This document shows positions 48,773 through 57,281 of a DNA stretch of 64,000 nt, in pieces. Made by a program: the position numbers and the translations under genes. Origin of the DNA: an uncultured Lachnospiraceae bacterium (GTDB lineage Bacteria; Bacillota; Clostridia; Lachnospirales; Lachnospiraceae); assembly GCA_910589075.1 (NCBI GenBank), contig CAJUSK010000013.1, forward strand, positions 1 through 64,000, given 5' to 3'. Every line of letters starts with the position of its first letter. Within the stretch, counting starts at the first letter, position 1. The notes beneath the pieces were generated by a model. It made no database searches, was not told where the DNA came from, and saw only the letters and a program-made list of their open reading frames with translations.

Positions 48773-50038
48773 TTATTTTGTCCATTCTCTGATCATTTCC
48801 ATATAAGTTTCAATCGCCTGGAAATACTGTTCCACAGGCAGATATTCATTGACCACATGCGCATTGTGGCAGGTGCCCGGACCAAAGACCACAGTCGGTA
48901 CTTTTGCTATGTTTGTCAGATGTCTCGCATCGCATCCTGCCGTCATACCCGAAATCACACGCTTTCCTGTCACTCTCCCTGCGGCGTCCGCCAGTGTCTG
49001 TACAAGGGGATCCTGAATATCCGTTTCAAAGGGCGGACAGTCCTGATACCAGGAAAAGGCTATGGGATGTTCTCTCAGCCATGCGTCTCCGGCGGCCATC
49101 AGATTGATATGCGCTTCCACCTCTTTTACAATTTCATCTTTGTCCACCAGATGGCGGTTTCCATATTTGTCAATTTCCGAGGGGAAATATTCCACATCAA
49201 ATTTCATGATGCATTTTTCCGCCACAGTGGATGCCGCCACGCCCCCTTCTATGTAACCGATATTCATGGTAGGCGGCGCCAGAAGGGGATGCCGTCTGGT
49301 TGTCATCCATTTTGTTTCCAGTTCCCGGATTGACTGGATCACCTTCACCATTTTTTCGATGGCATTTTCCCCAAATCCCCGCAGACTGGCATGAATGGGG
49401 CGTCCGGTAATCTCCGCCGATACCAGCCACGCGCCTCTGTTGGCCGCAAACACTTCCAGGTTGGAGCCTTCCGCAATGATGGCGCCATCCGCACGATAGC
49501 CCCTTTCCACACAGGCCAGCGTGCCGTTACCGCCGCCCTCTTCATCCACCACAGATTCAATGATCACATCACCCGCCGGGCAAAATCCTTCGGCCAGCAA
49601 AAACTCCACCGCCAGTACAAGCGCGCTGAGTCCGCCTTTCATATCATCGGTTCCCAGACCATACAGGTTCCCGTCTTTTTCCGTCATCTGCCAGGGGTCT
49701 GTATGCCACATGTCTAAATCTCCGGAGGGCATGGTATCCATATGACCGTTGAGAATCAGCGATTTGCCTCCTCCGCTTCCCTTGTAAACAGCCACCACGT
49801 TGGGCCTGCCCGCATAGCTGTGGCCCGAATTATATCCCGGATAATCTTTCATTTTCTCATTGTCCGGTTCGAAAACATCCACACTGCATCCCAATGTGCG
49901 CAAATATTCCGCCAGATACATCTGCGCATCTTTTTCCTGTCCCTCTTCCCCATGCCGTATGACAGAAGTGTCAAAGGCAACAAGTTTTTTCAGAAAAGCC
50001 AGACTTTTTTCCTGTTGTTCTTTTGTCAGTTTTCCCAT
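48773..50038 (-). CDS. M20-family metallopeptidase (ArgE/DapE-like deacylase)
   Basis: Cytoplasmic di-zinc amidohydrolase of 421 residues. Metal and catalytic motifs are intact: LILNGHMDTMPSGD, YGLGTDDMKGGLSALVLA, VVDEEGGGNGTLAC, and GMTAGCDARHLTNIA with a late FGPGTCHNAHVVNEYLPV. The bulge domain lies about residues 180-300. Members remove acyl or aminoacyl groups from amino acids and small peptides. ATG 50038 is five bases after AAAGGAG and 10 bp past the permease stop. Its place in a sugar-importer operon suggests the imported compound carries an amide or peptide bond. Confidence 0.88.
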   Translation of the reverse strand: MGKLTKEQQEKSLAFLKKLVAFDTSVIRHGEEGQEKDAQMYLAEYLRTLGCSVDVFEPDNEKMKDYPGYNSGHSYAGRPNVVAVYKGSGGGKSLILNGHMDTMPSGDLDMWHTDPWQMTEKDGNLYGLGTDDMKGGLSALVLAVEFLLAEGFCPAGDVIIESVVDEEGGGNGTLACVERGYRADGAIIAEGSNLEVFAANRGAWLVSAEITGRPIHASLRGFGENAIEKMVKVIQSIRELETKWMTTRRHPLLAPPTMNIGYIEGGVAASTVAEKCIMKFDVEYFPSEIDKYGNRHLVDKDEIVKEVEAHINLMAAGDAWLREHPIAFSWYQDCPPFETDIQDPLVQTLADAAGRVTGKRVISGMTAGCDARHLTNIAKVPTVVFGPGTCHNAHVVNEYLPVEQYFQAIETYMEMIREWTK

Positions 50039-50048
50039 AAGCGCTCCT

Positions 50049-50993
50049 TTAATCTGTATTTTTGATCCGGTCCAGGCCCACCGCAATGATGATGATGGCA
50101 CCCTGCACAATCAACTGCCAGTTTGTGGAAATATTGAGCAGGTTCATGCCGTTTGTAATAATCCCCATGATGAGGGCTCCCAGGAATGTACCCCATATCC
50201 TTCCCTTGCCTCCGGTCGTGCTTGTACCGCCGATTACGCAGGCGGCAATGGCATTCAGTTCCAGTCCGTCTCCTGCACTGGGCTGTCCGGAAAACATTCT
50301 GGAAGCAAGGACAATCCCACCAATGGCCGCTGTAACGCCACAGAGTACATAAATGAGGATTTTATTTCTGTTCACACTGATACCGGACAATCTGGCCGCT
50401 TCGATATTGCCGCCGATGGCAAAAATACTGCGTCCGAATTTTACATATTTCAGAACCAGATAGCCAAGTATATAGCAGACAAACATAATGATAACCGGTA
50501 CGGGCAAAAAGCCCACATAGCCCCTGCCGATGACCTTAAAGGAATCCGGCAGTCCGGTAACAGGATAAGAATTTGTAATTACCAGCACAACCCCTCTGGC
50601 AATATTCAGCATACCCATTGTCACAATAAAAGACGGGATTCTGGCATACACATGGATGCCGCCGTTTGCAAATCCGCACAGTGCGCCCACGCCCATGGCC
50701 AGTACGATAGCGATCACCATGGGCAATCCGTCTTTCAGGCCCATCGTTACCACAATGCCTGCAAGAGCTGCAATACTGCCCACGCTCAGATCTATCTCCC
50801 CTGAAATAAGGACAAAGGTCATGCCGATGCCGATAATGGCGGTAATGCTGACCTGACGGATCACGTTGATCAGATTGTCAGGCGTAAGGAAGACAGGCTT
50901 TAAAGCAGTCAGACCAATGACAAGAATTGCAAAAATCCCCAGGATAGCCATGTCGTTCCAGTTCCTATTTTTGAGTGTTTTTTTATTTTCCAT
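50049..50993 (-). CDS. Sugar ABC transporter permease (RbsC-like)
   Basis: 314-residue polytopic protein of the ribose/xylose/galactoside permease family, with about eight to ten membrane segments. Diagnostic parts are GMTFVLISGEIDLSVGSIAA and AIAACVIGGTSTTGGKGRIW near the coupling loop, followed by GTFLGALIMGIITNGMNLL. It would form a homodimer with the RbsA-like ATPase encoded upstream. Substrate uncertain. Confidence 0.9.
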   Translation of the reverse strand: MENKKTLKNRNWNDMAILGIFAILVIGLTALKPVFLTPDNLINVIRQVSITAIIGIGMTFVLISGEIDLSVGSIAALAGIVVTMGLKDGLPMVIAIVLAMGVGALCGFANGGIHVYARIPSFIVTMGMLNIARGVVLVITNSYPVTGLPDSFKVIGRGYVGFLPVPVIIMFVCYILGYLVLKYVKFGRSIFAIGGNIEAARLSGISVNRNKILIYVLCGVTAAIGGIVLASRMFSGQPSAGDGLELNAIAACVIGGTSTTGGKGRIWGTFLGALIMGIITNGMNLLNISTNWQLIVQGAIIIIAVGLDRIKNTD

Positions 50994-51045
50994 TTTTTAT
51001 CCCCAGCCGCAGGCAACATGCCTGTGTTTTCATTTTCCTTTCCTA

Positions 51046-52551
51046 TCATTTTCCTTCGCTCTGTTCTCCTCCGGTGGCATAATACATGATCTTTTTCTGC
51101 GTGAGTTCCCCTTTGGACAATTCCCCTGTTATCTTCCCTTCATACATGACATAGACACGGTCACATAATCCGATGATTTCCGGCATCTCCGAAGAAATAA
51201 AAACAATAGATTTGCCCTGTGCCGCCAGATTCACAATCATCTGATAGATTTCAAATTTCGCATTGACGTCGATTCCTCTGGTCGGTTCGTCCAGCACGAT
51301 GATATCCGGGTCGCAGTTCAGCCACTTTGCCAGCACCACTTTCTGCTGGTTCCCGCCACTGAGAAATTTTACTTTCTGTTTCTCAGAAGGCGTTTTAATG
51401 AGCAGACTCTTAATATAGGAAGCACACAGTTCTTTTGCTTTCTTCATGGAAAATCTGCCGTTTTCAAAAGCGTTTTCCATCTTTGCCATAACGATGTTGT
51501 CCATAACGGACAGCTCTGTCACCAGTCCCTCTTCCTTCCGGTTTTCCGGCAAAAAACCGATTCCATAGCGGATGGCTTCCCGCGGAGAGCGAATCCTGCA
51601 CTCTTTTCCATTGATATATACTTTTCCGCCCGCCTTTTTGTCCGCTCCGAACACGGCTTTCAGCGTTTCGGTACGACCGGCTCCCACCAGACCCGCAAAG
51701 CCCAGTATTTCCCCTTTTCTCAGCGTAAAGCTCACATCTTTCACTTCTTTGCCATTGTCCATGTGCTCTACACGCAGCACTTCTTCCCCTGTTTCATGCT
51801 TTACTTCAGGGTATACCTGAGAAAGAGAACGTCCTACCATAGATTCGATGATCTTGTTGGCTGTCACTTCGCTGATGTCACCGCCGGTTACATAGGTTCC
51901 GTCCCGCATAACTGTATACGAGTCGCAGATTTCAAATATTTCTTCCATACGATGGCTGATATAAATCATTGTAATCCCCTGGCTGCGCAGTCTGCGGATC
52001 ACGGAAAACAATTTTTCCGTTTCGCTCTCTGTCAGCGCCGAAGTGGGTTCATCCAATATCAGGATTCTGGACTTTAATGAAATCGCTTTGGCTATCTCCA
52101 CCATCTGCTGTTGGGCAACACTGAGGGAGCTGATTTTCTTTTTCACATCCAGTTCAATGTCAATCTGCCTGAGCGCTTCCTGTGCATCTGCCCGCATCCG
52201 CTTCCAGTCGATGAGTCCTCTGCTTTTCGGCTGTCTGTCCAGAAAAATGTTCTCCGCAATGGTCAGTTCCGGAATCAGATTCAACTCCTGATAGATAATC
52301 GCCACACCCAGCTTTTCGGAGTCTGTGGTATTTTTAATATCAACCGTCTGCCCGTCGATCAGGATTTCCCCGGAATCTTTTGTATAGGCACCGGAAAGTA
52401 TTTTCATCAGCGTGGATTTTCCGGCGCCGTTTTCTCCCATCAGAGCATGCACATGTCCTTTCGGAACGCCAAAGCTGATATCCTGCAGTGCCCTGACCCC
52501 TGTAAAAGACTTGTTGATGTCTTTAAATTCCAACATATTTGTACTATTCAT
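51046..52551 (-). CDS. Sugar ABC transporter ATP-binding protein (RbsA/MglA-like, double ABC)
   Basis: 501 residues with two ABC domains. N-half: Walker A MGENGAGKSTLMKILSG, signature LSVAQQQMVEIAKA, Walker B ILILDEPTSALTE. C-half: degenerate P-loop GLVGAGRTETLKAVFGA as usual in this family, signature LSGGNQQKVVLAKWL, Walker B IIVLDEPTRGIDV. ATG 52551 is preceded by AAAGGATG; an upstream extension of the frame overlaps rbsD and is not used. Energises the RbsC-like permease. Confidence 0.9.
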   Translation of the reverse strand: MNSTNMLEFKDINKSFTGVRALQDISFGVPKGHVHALMGENGAGKSTLMKILSGAYTKDSGEILIDGQTVDIKNTTDSEKLGVAIIYQELNLIPELTIAENIFLDRQPKSRGLIDWKRMRADAQEALRQIDIELDVKKKISSLSVAQQQMVEIAKAISLKSRILILDEPTSALTESETEKLFSVIRRLRSQGITMIYISHRMEEIFEICDSYTVMRDGTYVTGGDISEVTANKIIESMVGRSLSQVYPEVKHETGEEVLRVEHMDNGKEVKDVSFTLRKGEILGFAGLVGAGRTETLKAVFGADKKAGGKVYINGKECRIRSPREAIRYGIGFLPENRKEEGLVTELSVMDNIVMAKMENAFENGRFSMKKAKELCASYIKSLLIKTPSEKQKVKFLSGGNQQKVVLAKWLNCDPDIIVLDEPTRGIDVNAKFEIYQMIVNLAAQGKSIVFISSEMPEIIGLCDRVYVMYEGKITGELSKGELTQKKIMYYATGGEQSEGK

Positions 52552-52567
52552 AATCTCATCCTTTTTA

Positions 52568-52966
52568 TCAGAACAGACAGTCCGCTTCCAAAATAATATT
52601 GGCGTAAGGTGTAAATTCACCTGTACGGATGACCGCCTTTACATTGCGGGAAAGTTCTTTGACCTGGGCGTGGGGCAAAATCTCCAGAGGAAAGGCATCC
52701 CCTACCGTTTCCACCACCTTCTGACGCATCTGCGGACTTACCGTTTCCTGCTCCAGATCAATGATTCCCTTTGCAACCAGCATTTCTCCCATCACTGCCT
52801 TCAACACATCAATGAAAGCGGGAACTCCCTGTACCACTGCCAGATCAATCATCTTTACACCTTCCGGCACCGGCATGCCTGCATCTCCGATTAAAATCCG
52901 ATCCTCATGAGCCAGCTCTGCCAGTGTTTTTGATAATTCTCCATGTAATAAACCGATTTTTTTCAT
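52568..52966 (-). CDS. rbsD: D-ribose pyranase family protein
   Basis: 131-residue RbsD/FucU mutarotase that interconverts pyranose and furanose ring forms. MKKIGLLHGELSKTLAELAH, ILIGDAGMPVPEGVKMIDLA with the catalytic region, and the late VIRTGEFTPYANIILEADC are diagnostic. The frame is open far upstream only because the 99-bp tandem repeat has no stop codons; ATG 52966 with AGGAG eight bases upstream is the start. Presence of RbsD suggests a ribose-like ring in the substrate, yet no ribokinase follows. Confidence 0.92.
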   Translation of the reverse strand: MKKIGLLHGELSKTLAELAHEDRILIGDAGMPVPEGVKMIDLAVVQGVPAFIDVLKAVMGEMLVAKGIIDLEQETVSPQMRQKVVETVGDAFPLEILPHAQVKELSRNVKAVIRTGEFTPYANIILEADCLF

Positions 52967-52985
52967 ATGTTTTTCTCCTATTCCA

Positions 52986-53300
52986 GTTCCGCATACGTCC
53001 TCCCAGCCCCTTTTGGGGATGGCTTTCCGTCCGCTTCCCGTCCGTAAATCCATCCGGGCCTGTCCGGACTCCTGCTGTTTCCCGGTTCCGCATACGTCCT
53101 CCCAGACCCTTTTGGGGATGGCTTTCCGTCCGCTTCCCGTCCGTAAATCCATCCGCGCCTGTCCGGACTCCTGCTGTTTCCCAGTTCCGCATACGTCCTC
53201 CCAGACCCTTTTGGGGATGGCTTTCCGTCCGCTTCCCGTCCGTAAATTCATCCGCGCCTGTCCGGACTCCCGCTGTTTCCCGGTTCCGCATACGTCCTGT
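52986..53300. repeat. 99-bp tandem repeat, about 3.2 copies
   Basis: Units begin with GTTCCGCATACGTCCT at 52986, 53085, 53184 and 53283, giving a period of exactly 99 bp and near-identity between units (few substitutions). 99 is a multiple of three and the unit lacks stops in several frames, which creates artificial open frames on both strands. Each unit holds short complementary patches (CCCCAAAAGGGT, GTCCGGAC). It lies in the gap between the binding-protein gene and rbsD. Confidence 0.95.
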
Positions 53301-53312
53301 TGTTTATAAAGA

Positions 53313-53333
53313 GCTGCCGTTTGTTACGGCAGC
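53313..53333 (-). terminator. Intra-operon hairpin after the binding-protein gene
   Basis: GCTGCCGT (53313-53320) and ACGGCAGC (53326-53333) form a perfect 8-bp stem; on the minus strand TCTTTATAA follows. As an intercistronic attenuator or 3' stabiliser it could keep binding-protein mRNA above transporter mRNA. Confidence 0.55.
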
Positions 53334-53337
53334 CCCT

Positions 53338-53408
53338 GTAATAGTTCGCTATCTGTTATGAAAGATTTTCAATGCACACAGGTATTACTACCTTGTCTGA
53401 ACTGTTAC
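53338..53408. repeat. GTAACARTTCAGACA inverted-repeat element, copy 2
   Basis: Ends GTAATAGTTCG (53338-53348) and TGTCTGAACTGTTAC (53394-53408). The right end starts two bases past the binding-protein stop codon, the same placement as copy 1 just after secY. Its inner GGTA/TACC pairing also matches copy 1. No coding capacity. Confidence 0.55.
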
Positions 53409-53409
53409 A

Positions 53410-54441
53410 TCATTGCAGGTCTGCTGCATAGATGATGCCGTCCTTCGTATAAACGCCCACTTCCACACCGATTTCCGCTTCCAGTGTCTCACCGTTCAGC
53501 ACTTTCGTAACGCTTTCCACACATGTTTTACCCAGTTCTTTGGGGAACTGCATAATGCTGCCTTTATAGCATCCGTCTTCTGCGATTACATCCTGTTCTT
53601 CCGCGCTGGCGTCGAATCCGATTACACTGATTTCCCCTTCTCTGCCTGCTGCCTGGATTGCATCATATGCGCCCAGTCCTCCCTGGGCACTGTAAGAGAA
53701 TACAAGGTCGATTTCCGGATTGGCCATCAGAATGTCTTCCATGGTACTCATAAACGTCTCTCTTGTATCCGCCCCCTGCTCCGCAACCACTTCCACATTC
53801 GGCGCACTCTCTGCCAGCACGGCCTTGAATCCGTCGATTCTTTCGATTGCAGCAGAAGAAAGCGGGTTGGTCAGAAAGACAACTTTTGCATTCTCTTTGT
53901 CCTGTAGCAGATTTTTCAAAGCCCATTTGGCAGCCAGTTCTCCGCCAAGGAAGTTGTCGGAACCGATATAGGTTTCAAATGTGCCGCTTTCCGGCTTCAT
54001 GTCCACCGTAATCACCGGTATTCCCTTTTCCTCTGCTGTCTCCAGCGCCGGCACGATTCCACTGCCGTCCACTGCATTTAAAATGATGGCATCCACACCC
54101 TGAGAGCAGAAATTTTCAACGGCATCAATCTGTTTCTGCATATCCAGCGCAGGGTCATTGAATACGATTTCATATTCGTCTCCTGCCGCCTCTTCAATCC
54201 CGGCTTTTACATCCTGGAAAAATTCATACTGTAATGTCATAAGGGATACGCCAATCACCTTTTTGTCCCCGCCGGATGTCTCCTGAGCCTCTGCATCCCC
54301 ATTGTCCGGATTTTCCGACGTTTCCCCCACAGTCCCATCGCCTGCAGGCGCTCCGCTCTCTCCGGCAGATCCTGCCGAGCCGCATCCTCCCAATACAAGG
54401 GCAGTTGCCAGTGTCAATGCAAGCAATACTTTCTTTTTCAT
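53410..54441 (-). CDS. Sugar-binding lipoprotein of an ABC importer (RbsB-like)
   Basis: 343-residue periplasmic-binding-protein type I component anchored as a lipoprotein. The signal peptide ends in the lipobox LVLGGC, followed by an acidic Gly/Ser-rich linker. The fold starts at VIGVSLMTLQYEFFQDVKAG, with QIDAVENFCSQGVDAIILNA and AAGREGEISVIGFDASAEEQ typical of ribose/galactose binders. It delivers the sugar to the RbsA/RbsC-like transporter. Ligand cannot be assigned. Confidence 0.92.
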   Translation of the reverse strand: MKKKVLLALTLATALVLGGCGSAGSAGESGAPAGDGTVGETSENPDNGDAEAQETSGGDKKVIGVSLMTLQYEFFQDVKAGIEEAAGDEYEIVFNDPALDMQKQIDAVENFCSQGVDAIILNAVDGSGIVPALETAEEKGIPVITVDMKPESGTFETYIGSDNFLGGELAAKWALKNLLQDKENAKVVFLTNPLSSAAIERIDGFKAVLAESAPNVEVVAEQGADTRETFMSTMEDILMANPEIDLVFSYSAQGGLGAYDAIQAAGREGEISVIGFDASAEEQDVIAEDGCYKGSIMQFPKELGKTCVESVTKVLNGETLEAEIGVEVGVYTKDGIIYAADLQ

Positions 54442-54510
54442 TTTGTTTCCTCCTTCAGCATTCTGATTTTAATAGGAATCATTACTCCTGCCACATACAC
54501 ATTTGTAATG

Positions 54511-55626
54511 TCAGCCTCTCTTTTGAATCATTTTCATCCGTTCCAGTAAATCCAGCGAAAGCCTTACCATAACGGCCATATTGTCCAGTTTGCTTTCCTC
54601 ATAAATATCTTTCGGAGAGTGCAGTATGCCCTGGTCATTAAAGGTAAGCATACATACCGGAATCCCTTTGTCAAAATAGGGTGCATGGTCGCTGCCTGGC
54701 GGGGGCGGACATTTATAAATGGCCTGAAAGGATTCCGGGCTGTTGGACAGGCATTGTCTGATTTTTCTCTCCACAGGTTCGGGACCGCTCCACACTTCCA
54801 GCACATTGTCCCTGCCCACCCCATCTATATTCAGCACAAATACCGCATCATCGTCTTTTCCCGATTCGCATCTCGCCTTCGAACCCTGCAAACCGAACTC
54901 TTCCCCATCCGTTAACAATATCTGAATTGCGAACTCACTGTCATAGTTCCTCAGCCGTCTTGCCAGTTCCAGTACGACTGCCGCCCCGGCGGCATTGTCA
55001 TAAGCGCCCGGTGTGGAATATACCGTATCGTAATGTCCACACACAATGACCTTCCTGCTGCCGTCGCCAATGGTCCCTACCACATCAATGCAGTCTGCAT
55101 TTTCCTTCCACTCCGATTCGGCAAAGCCTCTGAACCGCAGCCCTTCCTCACATGCCTGCGCAAAAAAGTCTGCTTCATCCGCTCCCACAATAAAATGCGG
55201 AAGTTCACTGTCGCCGGTAAATAACATCTGGGGAATTGCCTCCCCATTGCCACGGACGGTTATGTAGGCCAGGATTGTTTCGTTTTCATCCACAACACTG
55301 TATCGGTCCCAGACATACATATCCCACACCCGGTTATGTCCTGCATACCTGAGCCTCCCCTCAAACCCGGCGGAGGTGCCGCTTCCCAGAAACAGATAAC
55401 TCTCCAGAATATGTTCCCCATTCCCGTCCGTCTCCAGCTTCCATTTCCCCGCACTCCAGGCTCTTCTCTTATAAATGTCCCGGCAGGCATTGCCTGTAAT
55501 CTCATGCAGCGTCTGTTCCAGATAATGGCTGCATTCGGAAAGCGCCTCAGAGCCAAAGGGTTTGGGACCCAGGTCAAGAATCCGTTTCCAGTTTTCCTTC
55601 ATCTCCTCATATGTTTCATCATACAT
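54511..55626 (-). CDS. M28-family metallopeptidase
   Basis: 371-residue zinc aminopeptidase-like protein without a signal peptide. Ligand motifs are visible: VIVCGHYDTVYSTPGAYDNA (first His and bridging Asp), LLTDGEEFGLQGS (catalytic Glu pair), LNIDGVGRDN (Asp) and GSDHAPYFDKGIP (His). The N-terminal 130 residues may form an inserted or PA-like domain. ATG 55626 follows GGAAG closely. Position between LacI and the binding protein suggests intracellular trimming of the imported compound, but export by another route is not excluded. Confidence 0.88.
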   Translation of the reverse strand: MYDETYEEMKENWKRILDLGPKPFGSEALSECSHYLEQTLHEITGNACRDIYKRRAWSAGKWKLETDGNGEHILESYLFLGSGTSAGFEGRLRYAGHNRVWDMYVWDRYSVVDENETILAYITVRGNGEAIPQMLFTGDSELPHFIVGADEADFFAQACEEGLRFRGFAESEWKENADCIDVVGTIGDGSRKVIVCGHYDTVYSTPGAYDNAAGAAVVLELARRLRNYDSEFAIQILLTDGEEFGLQGSKARCESGKDDDAVFVLNIDGVGRDNVLEVWSGPEPVERKIRQCLSNSPESFQAIYKCPPPPGSDHAPYFDKGIPVCMLTFNDQGILHSPKDIYEESKLDNMAVMVRLSLDLLERMKMIQKRG

Positions 55627-55701
55627 CTCTCTCTTCCTTTCAATCCCGCCAGCGGTGGAACGAAAACAGGCCCGTTTGGTTCTGACCAATGCCGGAAAAA
55701 G

Positions 55702-56748
55702 CTAATCTTCCCTCAGATGGGGCGTCTTAGGTTCCTTTCTCGGAATCGAAGACGATTTCCGCACAATCAGTTCCGCTTTCATTTTGGAAAGTCTGGCCAG
55801 TTCTCCTTCAATGGGAATCTTTTGCATCTTATGCAGCAAAATCCTGGTGGCCAGTTTGGCAAGTTCCAGAATGGGCTGTTTCACAGTCGTCAGAGACGGC
55901 GTCACCATGGAAGCCACTTCGATATCGTCATAGCCCACGATTGCCACATCCTCCGGGATTCTGTAACCATATTCCAGCAGATAACGGATCGCACCGATGG
56001 CCATCATATCATTGGCGCAAAAAACTGCCGTAGGCGGCTCCTGCAATTCCATCAACTGCTTTAAACCTGCATAACCGCTGTCAATGTCATATCTGCCTTC
56101 CACCTGATAGGTATCTCTGACTTCCAGTCCATGTTCACACATACAATCCCTGTACGCCTGCAACCGCTCCCGTGCAATGCTCGACTGCATATTTCCTGTC
56201 ACATGGGCGATCCGCTTATGTCCCTGCCGGATCAGATGCTCCACCGCCTCATATCCGCCCATACGATTGTCTATGGTGACCGATGGGAAGGATGTGCTTC
56301 CTGCATCTCTCTCCAAAAGCACAACCGGCGCCTTCAGACTCATTTTTTCCAGATGGTCCACCGGCATATTCATACCGATTAACAAGATTCCGTCAATCTG
56401 CCGCTGTCCCAGCATCTGCAGGGACTCAATTTCCTTCTGTACACTCATATAGCTGTCACAAATGAGAATGTTATAGTCATAATCCTTGATTTCCATTTCG
56501 ATTCCCCGTATCATCTGCACGAAGAACGGATTTCCCATATCATTGACAACCACACCGATTACATTGGTTGATTTTCCTTTCAGGCTCCTGGCAATGTTGC
56601 TCGGCTTATAGTCCAGCTTATCAATGGCATCCTGGATTCTCTGTTTCGTCTCTTCTGACATATGCCCCTGTTCCTGGCTGTTCAGATACCTGGATACAGA
56701 AGTTTTAGAAACTCTTGCCATCTTTGCCACATCAATAATTGTTGCCAT
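55702..56748 (-). CDS. LacI-family transcriptional regulator
   Basis: 348-residue repressor. HTH MATIIDVAKMARVSKTSVSR with hinge helix DKLDYKPSNIARSLKGK, then a sugar-binding core (VIGVVVNDMGNPFFVQMIRG, CANDMMAIGAIRYLLEYGYR, VAIVGYDDIEVASMVTPSLT, TTVKQPILELAKLATRILL). It heads the operon encoding the peptidases and importer, and the two palindromes at 56827-56840 and 56941-56958 are its likely operators. ATG 56748 with GGAGAG upstream is preferred over the longer frame. Confidence 0.92.
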   Translation of the reverse strand: MATIIDVAKMARVSKTSVSRYLNSQEQGHMSEETKQRIQDAIDKLDYKPSNIARSLKGKSTNVIGVVVNDMGNPFFVQMIRGIEMEIKDYDYNILICDSYMSVQKEIESLQMLGQRQIDGILLIGMNMPVDHLEKMSLKAPVVLLERDAGSTSFPSVTIDNRMGGYEAVEHLIRQGHKRIAHVTGNMQSSIARERLQAYRDCMCEHGLEVRDTYQVEGRYDIDSGYAGLKQLMELQEPPTAVFCANDMMAIGAIRYLLEYGYRIPEDVAIVGYDDIEVASMVTPSLTTVKQPILELAKLATRILLHKMQKIPIEGELARLSKMKAELIVRKSSSIPRKEPKTPHLRED

Positions 56749-56826
56749 AGTATTCTCTCCTTTATCTTTATTGTGCATTTCTTCCAATAAATTTTATTTA
56801 TCAGACTATTTTTCTCCTGTTTTAAC

Positions 56827-56840
56827 GGGGAACGTTCCCC
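56827..56840. promoter_or_regulatory. LacI-type operator O2
   Basis: GGGGAACGTTCCCC, a perfect 14-bp palindrome with the central CG of LacI-family sites. It is about 35-48 bases downstream of the predicted start of promoter P2. Confidence 0.82.
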
Positions 56841-56881
56841 TATATGGCGAAAAATTATAAGGAAGAAACTTCCTCGTCCTT

Positions 56882-56910
56882 ATTTTAGCACAATATCCAT
56901 TCTATGGCAA
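56882..56910 (-). promoter_or_regulatory. Promoter P2 of the lacI/peptidase/importer operon
   Basis: On the minus strand TTGCCA (56905-56910), 17 bp, TAAAAT (56882-56887). It lies between the two operators. Confidence 0.68.
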
Positions 56911-56940
56911 CTGCCACATCTTTCTTCTGTCTCCACCAGT

Positions 56941-56958
56941 TAGGGGAACGTTCCCCTA
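56941..56958. promoter_or_regulatory. LacI-type operator O1
   Basis: TAGGGGAACGTTCCCCTA, a perfect 18-bp palindrome sharing its 14-bp core with O2. Centre-to-centre distance is 116 bp, about eleven helical turns. Confidence 0.85.
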
Positions 56959-57281
56959 CGCGGGTAAAAAAATAAAACTTTATGTAATAGTTTTGATATA
57001 TTTATATTATCATATAATCTGGTTTTGTCAACTACTAATTTTTTCCGGCGTATATATGGATTGGTCAGAAAGCAAAGTAAAGCGGCGCCGAAAAAGGCGA
57101 ACAACACGGAACAAGACGGGCAAAGCCCCAAAAGCAGATCATGGAACGGCATGCCTGCAATAAATGCAGGCATGGATTTCTATTTTACCAGATTTCCAGA
57201 AGCGTGGAAGCCGCTTCTTTTCCAGGCTGCTTTCCGGCTTTCCGGAGATACACAGCGTTCACAGGGAACCGAATGTGCATC
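56959..57281. other. Intergenic region holding promoter P1 and a strong hairpin; no supported gene
   Basis: The region contains P1 (57004-57031) and a perfect 10-bp hairpin CATGCCTGCA/TGCAGGCATG (about 57149-57173) followed on the plus strand by GATTTCTATTTT. The 15-base GGCATGGATTTCTAT after it recurs at 57727-57741. Short open frames on both strands have no ribosome binding site or recognisable product. Confidence 0.45.
57004..57031 (-). promoter_or_regulatory. Promoter P1 of the lacI/peptidase/importer operon
   Basis: On the minus strand TTGACA (57026-57031), 16 bp, TAATAT (57004-57009), in a very AT-rich stretch. O1 would lie about 40-56 bases downstream of the predicted transcript start near 56997. 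Confidence 0.7.

Noticed and set aside
52905..53361. Open frames of 98-145 codons on both strands across the 99-bp repeat
   Set aside because: They exist only because the repeat period is a multiple of three and the unit lacks stops; composition is repetitive and no start signal is convincing.
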